DNA of 36,600 nucleotides from the NCBI GenBank assembly GCA_026710325.1, contig JAPORH010000185.1, forward strand, positions 1 to 36,600. The letters are read 5' to 3'. A model generated the notes under the pieces. The model was not told the DNA's origin. It saw only the letters and a program-made list of their open reading frames with translations, and made no database searches. This DNA is from Litoreibacter sp. Lineage in GTDB: Bacteria; Pseudomonadota; Alphaproteobacteria; Rhodobacterales; Rhodobacteraceae. The first letter of the stretch is position 1; each line of letters starts with the position of its first letter. The position numbers and the translations under genes are program-made. Below are positions 8,377-16,707 of the stretch, one piece after another.

Positions 8377-9258
8377 TCAAACCCATTTCGCCAAGGGCGG
8401 CAGGCTCATCAGAACGGCATTCGCGTCATGGCCGGTTTCGAGCCCGAATTTCGTCCCCCGGTCATAGACCAAATTATACTCGGCATAGAGCCCGCGATGG
8501 ACGAGTTGCGCGTGCTTTTCCTCGTCGCCCCACGCGGCCGGGTGCCGTTTGTCGACAAGCGGCACAAAGGCAGGCAGGAAAGCCGCGCCGACATCTTGTG
8601 TCAGTTTGAAATCGGCCTCCCAATCACCCGTGTTGCGGTCATCGTAGAAGATGCCGCCGACGCCTCGGGCGCGATGCCGGTGCGGGATATAGAAATACTC
8701 ATCTGCCCAGGCTTTTAATTCGCCATAGAGGGTGTCTCCATGCGGGTCACAGGCCTTTTTCATCTCGGCATGGAAATGCGCGGTATCCTCGTCAAATTCC
8801 AGGCAGGGGTTCAAATCTGCGCCCCCGCCAAACCACCACGCATGCGGGGTCCAGAACATGCGGGTATTCATATGGACTGCTGGCGCGTTTGGGTTTTGCA
8901 TATGCGCCACCAGCGAGATGCCGGAGGCCCAAAACCGCGGGTCATCCTTCATCCCCGGAATACCTTTGCGGGCGGCCATCGCAGCCTGCGCGCGCTCGCC
9001 CAGCGTGCCAAAAACGGTGGATATATTGACGCCGACCTTCTCGAAAACCGTGCCGCCGCGCATGACGCTCATTTCGCCGCCGCCCGCGTCCGAGCCATCG
9101 TCGGAATGCCGCTTGGTCTTGGTGACCTCGACCCGACCGGCCCCGCCATGTCGGTCTTCCAGCGCGTGAAACTCGGCGACGATCCGGTCGCGCAGCTCCC
9201 GAAACCAATCGGCGGCGCGGGTTTTCTCGGCTTCAAACTCGGTCATTTGGTCCAACAT
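8377..9258 (-). CDS. hemF: Oxygen-dependent coproporphyrinogen III oxidase
   Basis: HemF converts coproporphyrinogen III to protoporphyrinogen IX using O2, so this step works aerobically. The 293-residue product matches the family over its length: SLVAHMQNPNAPAVHMNTR, FGGGADLNP and HRARGVGGIFYDD segments, which build the active site and dimer face. ATG 9258 is used; an in-frame ATG at 9246 would trim four residues. It lies downstream of bchO on the same strand with a 71-bp gap that contains a dyad of FNR/FixK type, so it may have its own promoter or be the last gene of the crtA-bchIDO transcript. Confidence 0.96.
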   Translation of the reverse strand: MLDQMTEFEAEKTRAADWFRELRDRIVAEFHALEDRHGGAGRVEVTKTKRHSDDGSDAGGGEMSVMRGGTVFEKVGVNISTVFGTLGERAQAAMAARKGIPGMKDDPRFWASGISLVAHMQNPNAPAVHMNTRMFWTPHAWWFGGGADLNPCLEFDEDTAHFHAEMKKACDPHGDTLYGELKAWADEYFYIPHRHRARGVGGIFYDDRNTGDWEADFKLTQDVGAAFLPAFVPLVDKRHPAAWGDEEKHAQLVHRGLYAEYNLVYDRGTKFGLETGHDANAVLMSLPPLAKWV

Positions 9259-9318
9259 GTCTTGTCTCTTTCAGGCTCACTCTTTTCACATTTCTGGCCG
9301 CCGGGGCCAGTTGTTTTC

Positions 9319-9334
9319 CTTGACCTGCGTCAAG
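9319..9334. promoter_or_regulatory. FNR/FixK (FnrL)-type dyad upstream of hemF
   Basis: CTTGACCTGCGTCAAG is a perfect 6-bp dyad matching TTGA-N6-TCAA, the core recognised by FnrL/FixK regulators in Rhodobacterales. It lies 61 bp upstream of the hemF start and overlaps the bchO stop codon. If functional it ties hemF to oxygen tension. It is the only such dyad I noticed in the window. The position also allows repression by roadblock of readthrough from bchO. Confidence 0.6.
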
Positions 9335-10184
9335 TGGTCAAAAAACTCTCAATTTGGGTCTGTACCTTTGCTGGCGCTTCTTCATGGGCCAGATGGCCGA
9401 GCCCCTCCAGCGCCACGAACCGCGCATCCGGCATCCGTTCCGCGGCCTCTCGCGATGTGTTTGGTGGCACCGCCTTGTCATTGCTTGCAGCGATCAGAAC
9501 GGTCGGCGCTGGGTGCGTGTTCAAGCGGCCCAGAAGGCCATCCAAGCTCCATTGCGCCATCATCGATAATGTGCCGTCGACATGGGTGCGGTCACTGACA
9601 AGCGCGCGGTAAAAGCGCTGTTCCGATAGCGACAAATTGGAGCCCGTCCCTTCGATTAATCGTGCGACTGAGCCGGGGCGGGCGGTCGATGCAGTGAACA
9701 TATGTGCGACGCCCGGCATCGCGGCGAGTGCTTTTGCCATCAGTGGAAACAGCAGCCCCGCCAAGCCTTTGAAATTTCCGAGCGCTGCATTGATCCCAAC
9801 CACGCGTGGCGTCGGCGTTAAGTCTTCCGCCATCCGCAACGCAATCGCAGCGCCCGCGGAATGGCCGATGATGGCGTCAGGTTTCCAACCTTCGCGAATG
9901 CATAGCTTTTGAAGATCGAGGCTCATTTCATCCAATCCGCAGCGGCGTAGCCCGCCCAGTTTGGTGAAGCCTTGTCCGGGCAGATCGACAGCAATGCACC
10001 GAAATTTTTCGGCCAGAGCTGGCATGAGGTGCCGCCAGCTTTGCGTGGCCCCGCCCGCGCCGTGAAGCAGCAACAGCAGCGGGCCTTCGCCCATCTCTTG
10101 CACATGCCAGTGATGCGGCTTGCACAGGATGAAGCGCGACTGCGCGGCCATGGGCCAATCCTCTTTGTGACGCGCCCAGATCAC
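9330..10184 (-). CDS. bchO: BchO, alpha/beta-hydrolase-like Mg-chelatase-associated protein
   Basis: The 284-residue alpha/beta-hydrolase-fold protein has an LLLLHGAGG oxyanion segment near residue 40, nucleophile elbow GHSAG (about 107-111) and a late GLGHLAHEE with the catalytic His position. BchO homologues are found only next to Mg-chelatase genes; their reaction is not settled, and a role in Mg-protoporphyrin formation is assumed. The GTG start at 10184 is preferred over ATG 10151 because the extra residues (MIWARHKEDWP) match the usual N-terminus of the family. It starts 3 bp after the bchD stop, so translation is coupled in the order bchI-bchD-bchO. Confidence 0.93.
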   Translation of the reverse strand: MIWARHKEDWPMAAQSRFILCKPHHWHVQEMGEGPLLLLLHGAGGATQSWRHLMPALAEKFRCIAVDLPGQGFTKLGGLRRCGLDEMSLDLQKLCIREGWKPDAIIGHSAGAAIALRMAEDLTPTPRVVGINAALGNFKGLAGLLFPLMAKALAAMPGVAHMFTASTARPGSVARLIEGTGSNLSLSEQRFYRALVSDRTHVDGTLSMMAQWSLDGLLGRLNTHPAPTVLIAASNDKAVPPNTSREAAERMPDARFVALEGLGHLAHEEAPAKVQTQIESFLTT

Positions 10185-10187
10185 GGC

Positions 10188-11822
10188 TCACGCGCCAATC
10201 GTCTCGGTCACCGTCTCCGAGAGGCTGCGCGCATCGGCGCGCGGCATGGCGACGTAGTGACCACCCATGGCACCGGCGAGCATCGCTAGCGACGCATCAG
10301 ACCGCTTGCCTGTGTCGATCACGATCGCATCGATGTCCTGCCTACGCAGGACTTGCGCCATGGTGGTGGCATCTTGGGCGGCTTGCTTGCGGTCGGCACT
10401 GCCATCAAGCGTCACGTTGCTGCGCCCATCTGTCAAAAGCACAACGGTGGGGGTCAGCCCTTTTCGGGTGGCGTGATCGGCCATCTCGCAGGCCGCTTTC
10501 AGGCCAGATGCCGTTGGCGTGCCGCCGCCACCGGGCAAATCAGCCAGACGTCTTTTCGTTTGCACAAGGGAGCGCGTGGGGGGCAGCAAAACCTCCGCTT
10601 CCGTTCCGCGAAACGCGATCAGTGCGACATGGTCGCGGCGCGCATAGGCCTCCGCCAAAAGCAGCTCGACGGCACCCTTTGCCTCCCCCAATCGCGCCAA
10701 GGCGGCTGAGCCGGAGGCATCCACAGTAAAGATCAGCAATCGATCCGACAATTCCTGATAGCGGCGCGCGCGCAAGTCTTCGGGCCGAATGATCGCGCCC
10801 TGACGGTCCGGCAGCGCCTGTTTGCGCAGTTTTTGCCATGGGATCGCGGCGCGCAGCGTGGCCATCAAATCTATCCGCGCGCCTGATTTGGCGCGCGTCT
10901 GGCGCGCGGGCAGAGGGCGTCCGCGGCGATTGCCGATCTTGCGCTTGCCCGAGCCTGACCCTTTCGCCATGCGGGAGGTATTGGAAGTGAGCCGCTCAAG
11001 CACACCCTCTGGCAGCGTGGCTTTGACTGCCTCGAGCAACATCTCCTCCGGGATCTGAAGCGATGTGCTTTGCTCTTGCTGGCTGTCTTGGTGTTCTGGT
11101 TCTGGGGGCGCTTGTTCGGTGCTTTCGTCCGGCCATTGCGTCGCGCGCGGCGCAAAAACAAGTGCGACGGCGCATTCCAAATCCGCATCCGTGACCACCG
11201 AGCGACCGGAAAGGACCGCATGGGCGCAAGCCGCGCGCAGAGCAAAATAGGGCGCGCGCAGGCTGGAAATGCCAAGGCGAACGGCCAGCGCAACCAGTTG
11301 CTCCGCAACCGCGTCGGGTGCTTGGGCGCAACTAACCTCGGCTGGCACGATCGCGGGTGCGCCGCTCAGGTCAGCCATTGCTAGCCCCTCCAGATCGAGA
11401 TGGAACGCCAACCGGTCCGACAAGGCGTCATTGAGCCCTTCGTCAGGTTCAGCGCCCTCATCCAAGGCCAGCAAGACATGCGGGACGCTCGCGTCAAACG
11501 CCTGGGTCAGGGTCGAAATAAGAGCCGGTTCCGCGCGTTCCGCCATGGGTAGGACGAAGCAACGCTGGCGCCCTTCCAAAAGCCCTTTGCGCCGCACAAC
11601 CTCCCCCTCGCTCAGCGTTGCGGCCAGGTCGATCCCGCCGGTCAGGTCGTCATATCCAAGACTTGGGTGCAATCTGGTTTGAGTGGGAAACTGCCGTTTG
11701 GCATGGTCGAGGAATGCGTCCCGCGCCGGGCCGGGCCGCGCCCGGATCACGGCCCCTTTCAAGCCAATCGGGTCAATCGCCAGAAGCGAAAGAGCTATCA
11801 AACTGCGGTCCCACGCGGTCAT
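10188..11822 (-). CDS. bchD: Magnesium chelatase subunit D
   Basis: BchD is the bridging subunit of Mg-chelatase and forms a double ring with BchI to drive Mg insertion into protoporphyrin IX by BchH. The 544-residue product has a degenerate AAA+-like N-terminal half, an acidic Pro/Glu/Gln-rich linker (about 231-252), a basic stretch (about 285-312) and a C-terminal von Willebrand A domain with MIDAS motif DASGS (about 368-372). The start codon overlaps the bchI stop (ATGA). The BchH subunit is not in this window, so the chelatase must be completed from elsewhere in the genome. Confidence 0.96.
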   Translation of the reverse strand: MTAWDRSLIALSLLAIDPIGLKGAVIRARPGPARDAFLDHAKRQFPTQTRLHPSLGYDDLTGGIDLAATLSEGEVVRRKGLLEGRQRCFVLPMAERAEPALISTLTQAFDASVPHVLLALDEGAEPDEGLNDALSDRLAFHLDLEGLAMADLSGAPAIVPAEVSCAQAPDAVAEQLVALAVRLGISSLRAPYFALRAACAHAVLSGRSVVTDADLECAVALVFAPRATQWPDESTEQAPPEPEHQDSQQEQSTSLQIPEEMLLEAVKATLPEGVLERLTSNTSRMAKGSGSGKRKIGNRRGRPLPARQTRAKSGARIDLMATLRAAIPWQKLRKQALPDRQGAIIRPEDLRARRYQELSDRLLIFTVDASGSAALARLGEAKGAVELLLAEAYARRDHVALIAFRGTEAEVLLPPTRSLVQTKRRLADLPGGGGTPTASGLKAACEMADHATRKGLTPTVVLLTDGRSNVTLDGSADRKQAAQDATTMAQVLRRQDIDAIVIDTGKRSDASLAMLAGAMGGHYVAMPRADARSLSETVTETIGA

Positions 11823-12829
11823 CAGGCCCCCAAGACGTCTTCGACGATGCGCGTCACACGCGTTCCGCTTCCCGCCTCATCCAGCGGATCGCGGCGCAGC
11901 CGGTGCCGAAGCGCGAGGCCGGCCACGTCACGGATATGGGACCGTGTCAGCGCGGTGTCGTTGCGATAGGCGGCATAGCCGCGCGCGGCTTTAAGCAGTG
12001 TCAGCTCCCCACGCAACCCGTCTGAGCCCAGCTTGATGCAAAGTTCGGCCACGTCGCGCAGCACTTTTTCGGGTGTTTTCAGCTTCGTCAGCGCCTTGCG
12101 CGCCGCTATGATCCGTTCGCGCAGCAGCCCGTCCTCGGCCTGCCAGCGCAGCATGAAGGTCGCATGGTCGTTCTCGTAGCTATCGCGGCGCTTGATAACC
12201 TCGATCCGCTCGTCAATGTCGGTGGGGGAGGTCACGTCGACGGACAGACCGAACCGGTCTAGGAGCTGCGGGCGCAGCTCGCCCTCTTCCGGGTTTCCGG
12301 AGCCCACGAGCACGAAGCGCGCAGCGTGGCGGATCGAAAGCCCCTCGCGCTCAATCACGTTTTCGCCCGACTGTGCCACGTCCAGAAGTAGATCGACGAT
12401 GTGATCTTCGAGCAGATTGACCTCGTCTATGTAAAGATATCCACGGTTCGCCTTGGCCAAGAGGCCCGGCTGAAAAGCCTTTTCCCCGCTTGTCAGAGCC
12501 TTTTCAATGTCCAATGCCCCTGTCACACGGTCCTCGGACACGCCCAACGGCAGGTCCACGACGGGCGTTGGGACTTCATGCAGCGCGCGCGTCTTCACAT
12601 TGGCCCAGCTTGGACAATCGGTCTTTTTCGCGCTGTTCACCGGGCATGTTTTTACCGCCTTGATCGGCGGCAATAGCGCGGCGAGCGCGCGGACGGCGGT
12701 TGATTTGCCGGTGCCGCGATCGCCAAAGACCAGCACGCCGCCAATGGACGGGTCGACCGCCGTGAGGATCATCGCCAGTTTCATGTCGTCCTGGCCAACG
12801 ATGGCGGAGAAGGGGAAGGGCTGTTTCAT
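11822..12829 (-). CDS. bchI: Magnesium chelatase ATPase subunit I
   Basis: BchI is the AAA+ motor of Mg-chelatase. The 335-residue product has Walker A GDRGTGKST (about 36-44), Walker B YLYIDEVNLL (about 133-142), a VLVGSGNPEEGELRPQLLDRFG sensor and arginine-finger region, and the helical lid at the C-terminus. Length and motif spacing are normal. Its ATG at 12829 overlaps the crtA stop, and its stop overlaps the bchD start, so crtA-bchI-bchD-bchO reads as a single transcript starting at the operator pair between crtA and crtI. Confidence 0.97.
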   Translation of the reverse strand: MKQPFPFSAIVGQDDMKLAMILTAVDPSIGGVLVFGDRGTGKSTAVRALAALLPPIKAVKTCPVNSAKKTDCPSWANVKTRALHEVPTPVVDLPLGVSEDRVTGALDIEKALTSGEKAFQPGLLAKANRGYLYIDEVNLLEDHIVDLLLDVAQSGENVIEREGLSIRHAARFVLVGSGNPEEGELRPQLLDRFGLSVDVTSPTDIDERIEVIKRRDSYENDHATFMLRWQAEDGLLRERIIAARKALTKLKTPEKVLRDVAELCIKLGSDGLRGELTLLKAARGYAAYRNDTALTRSHIRDVAGLALRHRLRRDPLDEAGSGTRVTRIVEDVLGA

Positions 12830-13530
12830 GCGCTTTCCAGTGTTTTGAGGGGGGAGGTGCCGTTCCAGCTGCCCTGGTCTTCAAGGACGCGGAAGCGGGC
12901 GTAAAGCTCCTCGCGGAACCAGCCTTCCTGCCGGACGGCTTTGATGGCCTCCGCGTGGTGCCCGGTACGGGCAAACGCCGCCATTTTCGTAGCGTCTGGC
13001 CAGATCGAGAAGGTGACCTGGTGCAGCCAGGGGACCTCCCCTATGCCGATCTTGAAGACCACGTTCGGGTCATTGCCAATCACGGTTGATATGTCAGGGA
13101 CGCGCCGCCAAAAACGAGCAAGAATAGAGGGCTTGATCGTGGCCCGTGTCAGGGCTGCTAATGGGCCATTTTCAGTATGGTTAGACACTGTAAATGGCGC
13201 TTTACCAGCCCATTCCCCGCGGACGGAGGAGGCCGCAAGGAACACCGTCCAATGCTCCGCTGATTTGTCGCGGTATCGGGCAAAAATTGGGGCATTTTGA
13301 GTCTGATGTCTTGCGGTTTCCACGTCCGGCCATGTGGTTAGAATGGCGTAGACTGCGGTGTTGGGGATCGGGGTAAACCCCTCCCCCACGCCGGAGCCGC
13401 AAAGCTTCCAAAAGCCAAGGCCTTCAACGCGTTGCATGGGGCGGCGCGCGAGGCCCATCATGGCAAAAGCCCACATCCGCGCTGCGAGCGTGTCGAAGCG
13501 GAAGAAGCTTAAGCAGACGACCTGTGACAT
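12826..13530 (-). CDS. crtA: Spheroidene monooxygenase
   Basis: CrtA adds the 2-keto group that turns spheroidene into spheroidenone, an oxygen-dependent step giving the red pigment of aerobic cells. The 234-residue product begins MSQVVCLSFFRFDTLAARMWAF-like and contains the conserved GLGFWKLCGSG and FTPIPNTAVYAILTTWPD segments. I chose ATG 13530: an upstream in-frame extension to 13617 would cover both PpsR-type palindromes and has no homology. It is divergent from crtI across about 110 bp and is the first gene of the crtA-bchIDO operon. Confidence 0.93.
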   Translation of the reverse strand: MSQVVCLSFFRFDTLAARMWAFAMMGLARRPMQRVEGLGFWKLCGSGVGEGFTPIPNTAVYAILTTWPDVETARHQTQNAPIFARYRDKSAEHWTVFLAASSVRGEWAGKAPFTVSNHTENGPLAALTRATIKPSILARFWRRVPDISTVIGNDPNVVFKIGIGEVPWLHQVTFSIWPDATKMAAFARTGHHAEAIKAVRQEGWFREELYARFRVLEDQGSWNGTSPLKTLESA

Positions 13531-13550
13531 CTTCTGTGGAATCCCTTGGC

Positions 13551-13568
13551 TGTAAACCCAGCCTGACA
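13551..13568. promoter_or_regulatory. PpsR/CrtJ-type operator 1, crtA-crtI intergenic region
   Basis: TGTAAACCCAGCCTGACA fits TGT-N12-ACA and lies 21 bp upstream of the crtA start. It differs at one base from the operator at 4641 between hemC and hemE. With the second palindrome at 13608 it forms the two-site arrangement used by PpsR tetramers, which can loop or co-occupy DNA to repress both divergent genes. Confidence 0.82.
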
Positions 13569-13607
13569 CATTTCTTTGCGCTTTGCAAAGAACTCTGACA
13601 GTATGAT

Positions 13608-13625
13608 TGTAAATCAAACTAGACA
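13608..13625. promoter_or_regulatory. PpsR/CrtJ-type operator 2, crtA-crtI intergenic region
   Basis: TGTAAATCAAACTAGACA fits TGT-N12-ACA and lies 17 bp before the crtI ATG, where bound repressor would block the crtI promoter or early elongation. Its centre is 57 bp from that of the 13551 palindrome. TATGAT at 13602-13607, touching the site, could be a -10 element for crtI, but I see no matching -35. Confidence 0.82.
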
Positions 13626-13642
13626 GTTTTAGGCTGACCTTT

Positions 13643-15190
13643 ATGAAACATGACTCGTTTTCCGCTCAGACGGACAACCGCGCCATTGTCATTGGCGCGG
13701 GCCTTGGCGGTCTCTCTGCTGCAATGCGCCTTGGGGCGAAGGGCTATTCTGTCACCGTTTTGGACCGTCTCGACACGCCAGGCGGGCGTGGTAGCGCGAT
13801 AGAGCAAGACGGGCATCGCTTTGATCTTGGGCCCACAATTGTCACTGTCCCGCAGGTCTTTGAAGACCTTTGGCGCGCCTGTGGTCGCGACTTTCACCGC
13901 GATGTTGAGCTGCGCCCGCTGTCGCCATTTTATGACATCCGCTGGCCGGACGGCACCAAATTCCAGGCCTTCTCCGACACTGAGCGGATGAAAGAAGAAG
14001 TCGCGAAGATCAGCCCAGCCGATGTGCGCGGGTACGAGAAGTTCCTCAAAGACAGCTATCGCCGCTATGTGGTGGGCTTTGAGGGGATGCTCACCAAGCC
14101 CATGCACAAGCTCTGGGAGACCATCAAAGTCCTGCCAGAGTTTGCTTTGTTGCGCGCAGATCGCTCGATTTACGGCCTCGCCGCATCCCGTGTGAAAGAC
14201 GAAAAGCTGCGTATGGCGCTGTCGTTCCATCCGCTCTTTATAGGGGGCGACCCCATGCATGTGACGTCGATGTACGCCCTCGTGGCTCATCTGGAGAAAG
14301 AATATGGCGTCCACTACGCGATGGGCGGCGTACAGGCGATTGCCAAGGCCATGGCGCGGATCGTGGTGGAACAAGGTGGCCGCGTCGAATACGGTGCTGA
14401 AGTCGATGAGATATTGATCAAAGGCGGCAAGGCGGAGGGCGTGCGCCTGTCAGATGGGCGCGTCGTCACCGCGCCTTTGGTCGTCAGCAACGCCGATGCT
14501 GGTTTTACCTATAACCACCTGCTCAGAAACCATCGCCGCAAGCGCTGGACCGACGCAAAGCTCGGCGCCAAGCGCTGGTCGATGGGGCTCTATGTTTGGT
14601 ATTTCGGCACCAAAGGTACCGCGGCTGACTGGCCCGATCTTGGGCACCACACCATCCTGAACGGGCCACGGTTCAAGGGTCTCCTGAAGGATATCTTCCT
14701 AAAAGGCAAACTCGCCGACGATATGAGCCTCTATATACACAGGCCTGCGGTGACCGATCCTGGCGTGGCGCCTGAAGGGGACGACACGTTTTACGTCCTC
14801 TCCCCCGTGCCGCATCTGGGCTGGAAGGATCCGGTCAATTGGGCGGAGGAGGAGCCGCGATACCGTGAGAAGGTGGCGGCGCAGTTAGACACTGTTATGC
14901 CCGGATTCCGCGATAAAATCAGCACCGAGATGGTGTTCACGCCGGAAACGTTCCGCGACCGCTACCTTTCCCCCAATGGCTGCGGGTTCTCGATCGAGCC
15001 GCGCATCCTGCAAAGCGCTTGGTTCCGCCCGCATAACATCAGCGAGGAGGCCAAGGGCCTGTTCCTTGTCGGCGCGGGCACGCATCCGGGCGCGGGGCTT
15101 CCAGGTGTCATCGCAAGCGCTGAGGTCTTGTCGAAACTCGTGCCAGATGCGGTTCAGACTGTGGATCAGACCCGGATGGCAGCCGAATGA
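13643..15190 (+). CDS. crtI: Phytoene desaturase (CrtI type)
   Basis: CrtI introduces double bonds into phytoene, giving neurosporene in the spheroidene pathway. The 515-residue product has the FAD-binding Rossmann motif VIGAGLGGLSAAMRL near residue 17 and the C-terminal flavin signature LFLVGAGTHPGAGLPGV near residue 475. Length is normal. ATG 13643 gives an N-terminus 14 residues before the dinucleotide-binding motif. Its stop overlaps the crtB start (ATGA), so crtI-crtB are translationally coupled. The PpsR-type site just upstream indicates repression in air. The number of desaturations cannot be read from sequence; crtC, crtD, crtF and crtA nearby imply the neurosporene branch. Confidence 0.96.
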   Translation: MKHDSFSAQTDNRAIVIGAGLGGLSAAMRLGAKGYSVTVLDRLDTPGGRGSAIEQDGHRFDLGPTIVTVPQVFEDLWRACGRDFHRDVELRPLSPFYDIRWPDGTKFQAFSDTERMKEEVAKISPADVRGYEKFLKDSYRRYVVGFEGMLTKPMHKLWETIKVLPEFALLRADRSIYGLAASRVKDEKLRMALSFHPLFIGGDPMHVTSMYALVAHLEKEYGVHYAMGGVQAIAKAMARIVVEQGGRVEYGAEVDEILIKGGKAEGVRLSDGRVVTAPLVVSNADAGFTYNHLLRNHRRKRWTDAKLGAKRWSMGLYVWYFGTKGTAADWPDLGHHTILNGPRFKGLLKDIFLKGKLADDMSLYIHRPAVTDPGVAPEGDDTFYVLSPVPHLGWKDPVNWAEEEPRYREKVAAQLDTVMPGFRDKISTEMVFTPETFRDRYLSPNGCGFSIEPRILQSAWFRPHNISEEAKGLFLVGAGTHPGAGLPGVIASAEVLSKLVPDAVQTVDQTRMAAE

Positions 15191-16206
15191 TTGCACCTGC
15201 CGATCTCGAACATTGCCGCGCCGTGATCCGCACCGGGTCGCTGTCTTTCCACGCGGCCTCGAAACTGCTGCCCGCCTCGGTCCGCGACCCGGCGCTGGCG
15301 CTTTATGCGTTCTGCCGATTGGCCGATGACGAGGTGGATGAGGGCAACAAGAAGGGCCGTGCGGTTCTTGAACTGCAAGACAGGCTCGACCTCGCCTATG
15401 CAGGTGTGCCGAAAAACGCACCGGAAGACCGCGCCTTTGCAGCCATTATCGAAGAGTTCGATATGCCGCGCGCCTTGCCCGAAGCTTTGCTGGAAGGGCT
15501 CGCTTGGGACGCGGTGGAGCGGCGCTATACAGACTTGTCGGGCGTGCGGGCTTATTCGGCGCGCGTAGCCTCCGCTGTGGGTGCCATGATGTGCGTCTTG
15601 ATGCGGGTGCGCGATCCGGATGCTTTGGCGCGGGCCTGTGACCTCGGCGTGGCGATGCAACTGACCAATATCGCGCGCGATGTGGGCGAGGACGCCCGCG
15701 CCGGGCGCATCTATCTGCCTCTGGACTGGCTGGAAGACGCTGAGCTGACGGAGCAGGAGTTCCTCTCGGCACCAAGCGCCAGCCCTCAAATCAAACGCTG
15801 CGTCCGGCGCCTGCTGGCTGAGGCAAACAGGCTCTATATCAGGTCCGAGGCTGGAATTTCCGCGCTTCCTATGGCCGCGCGTTCTGGCATTTTTGCTGCC
15901 CGCTTCATCTATGCAGGTATCGGTGGGGCGCTCATCCGGCAAGGCTACGATTCCGTCAATTACCGTGCCCGCACGACCAAGACGCAAAAACTGCGGCTGT
16001 TGGCCAAATCCGCGGTTCGCGCTGGCGGCACGTTGGTCATGCCGCAATCGCCGGTCATTTACGCCAAGCCGCTGCCCGAGGTCGCGTTTCTGGTGGAGGC
16101 GGCGGCGTCGCCGGCAAAGGCAAACGATGGCCGCGCCACGGCCTTGATCCAGATTTTGGCAGATCTCAAAGCCGTTGAGGCCAGCAAAGGGGTTGCTGCC
16201 GAGTAA
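15187..16206 (+). CDS. crtB: Phytoene synthase
   Basis: CrtB condenses two geranylgeranyl diphosphates into phytoene. The 339-residue product carries the first Asp-rich motif in FCRLADDEVDE (near residue 45) and the second in LTNIARDVGEDARAGRIYLP (near residue 160), both binding Mg-diphosphate, and the tyrosine-containing RSEAGISALP segment. Its start overlaps the crtI stop by four bases and tspO follows after 21 bp. Length is normal for the bacterial family. The C-terminal 60 residues are Ala-rich and less conserved. Confidence 0.96.
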   Translation: MIAPADLEHCRAVIRTGSLSFHAASKLLPASVRDPALALYAFCRLADDEVDEGNKKGRAVLELQDRLDLAYAGVPKNAPEDRAFAAIIEEFDMPRALPEALLEGLAWDAVERRYTDLSGVRAYSARVASAVGAMMCVLMRVRDPDALARACDLGVAMQLTNIARDVGEDARAGRIYLPLDWLEDAELTEQEFLSAPSASPQIKRCVRRLLAEANRLYIRSEAGISALPMAARSGIFAARFIYAGIGGALIRQGYDSVNYRARTTKTQKLRLLAKSAVRAGGTLVMPQSPVIYAKPLPEVAFLVEAAASPAKANDGRATALIQILADLKAVEASKGVAAE

Positions 16207-16227
16207 GAAAAGAATAGGTCCCGACCC

Positions 16228-16707
16228 ATGGATATTATGCTTTTCGCAATTTTTTTCGTTGCCTGCGCAGCTGCCGGGGCAACAGGCGCCGCCTTCCCGC
16301 CGGGGGAGTGGTACAAGACCCTCGACAAACCAAGCTGGACCCCGCCCGATTGGGCGTTCCCCGTGGCCTGGAGCTCGATCTACCTGTTAATTTCCTTTGC
16401 TGGCGCGCGTGTCGCGGTCTTAGATGGGAGCGGTTATGCGCTTGCCTTTTGGGCGATGCAGGCCGCGTTCAGTACGCTCTGGACCCCCGTTTTCTTTGGC
16501 CTGCGTCGCATGAAAGGCGCGCTTTTGGTGATGGTGCCGCTTTGGCTATCTGTTGCCTGCGCCACGGTCGCAAATTTCCAGCTGGACCTTTGGGCCGGAT
16601 TGGCTTTTGCGCCCTATCTGATCTGGGTCACCGCCGCGGCGGCTTTGAATTTCACGGTCTGGCGCATGAATAAGGACGTCCCACCTTTGGACCTTTCCAA
16701 AATCTAA
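16228..16707 (+). CDS. tspO: TspO/MBR-family tryptophan-rich sensory protein
   Basis: The 159-residue protein has five predicted membrane helices and many Trp and Pro residues (WYKTLDKPSWTPPDW near residue 28, the family's most conserved block), the standard TspO/CrtK layout. In Rhodobacter, TspO sits in the outer membrane and tunes photosynthesis gene expression by handling tetrapyrrole intermediates in response to oxygen. It is the last gene of crtI-crtB-tspO, the same order as in Rhodobacter. Its stop overlaps the convergent crtC stop by four bases, so no terminator fits between them. Confidence 0.95.
   Translation: MDIMLFAIFFVACAAAGATGAAFPPGEWYKTLDKPSWTPPDWAFPVAWSSIYLLISFAGARVAVLDGSGYALAFWAMQAAFSTLWTPVFFGLRRMKGALLVMVPLWLSVACATVANFQLDLWAGLAFAPYLIWVTAAAALNFTVWRMNKDVPPLDLSKI

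Noticed and set aside
15166-16047. 293-residue minus-strand frame antisense to crtB
   Set aside because: Shadow of crtB with no supporting motif.
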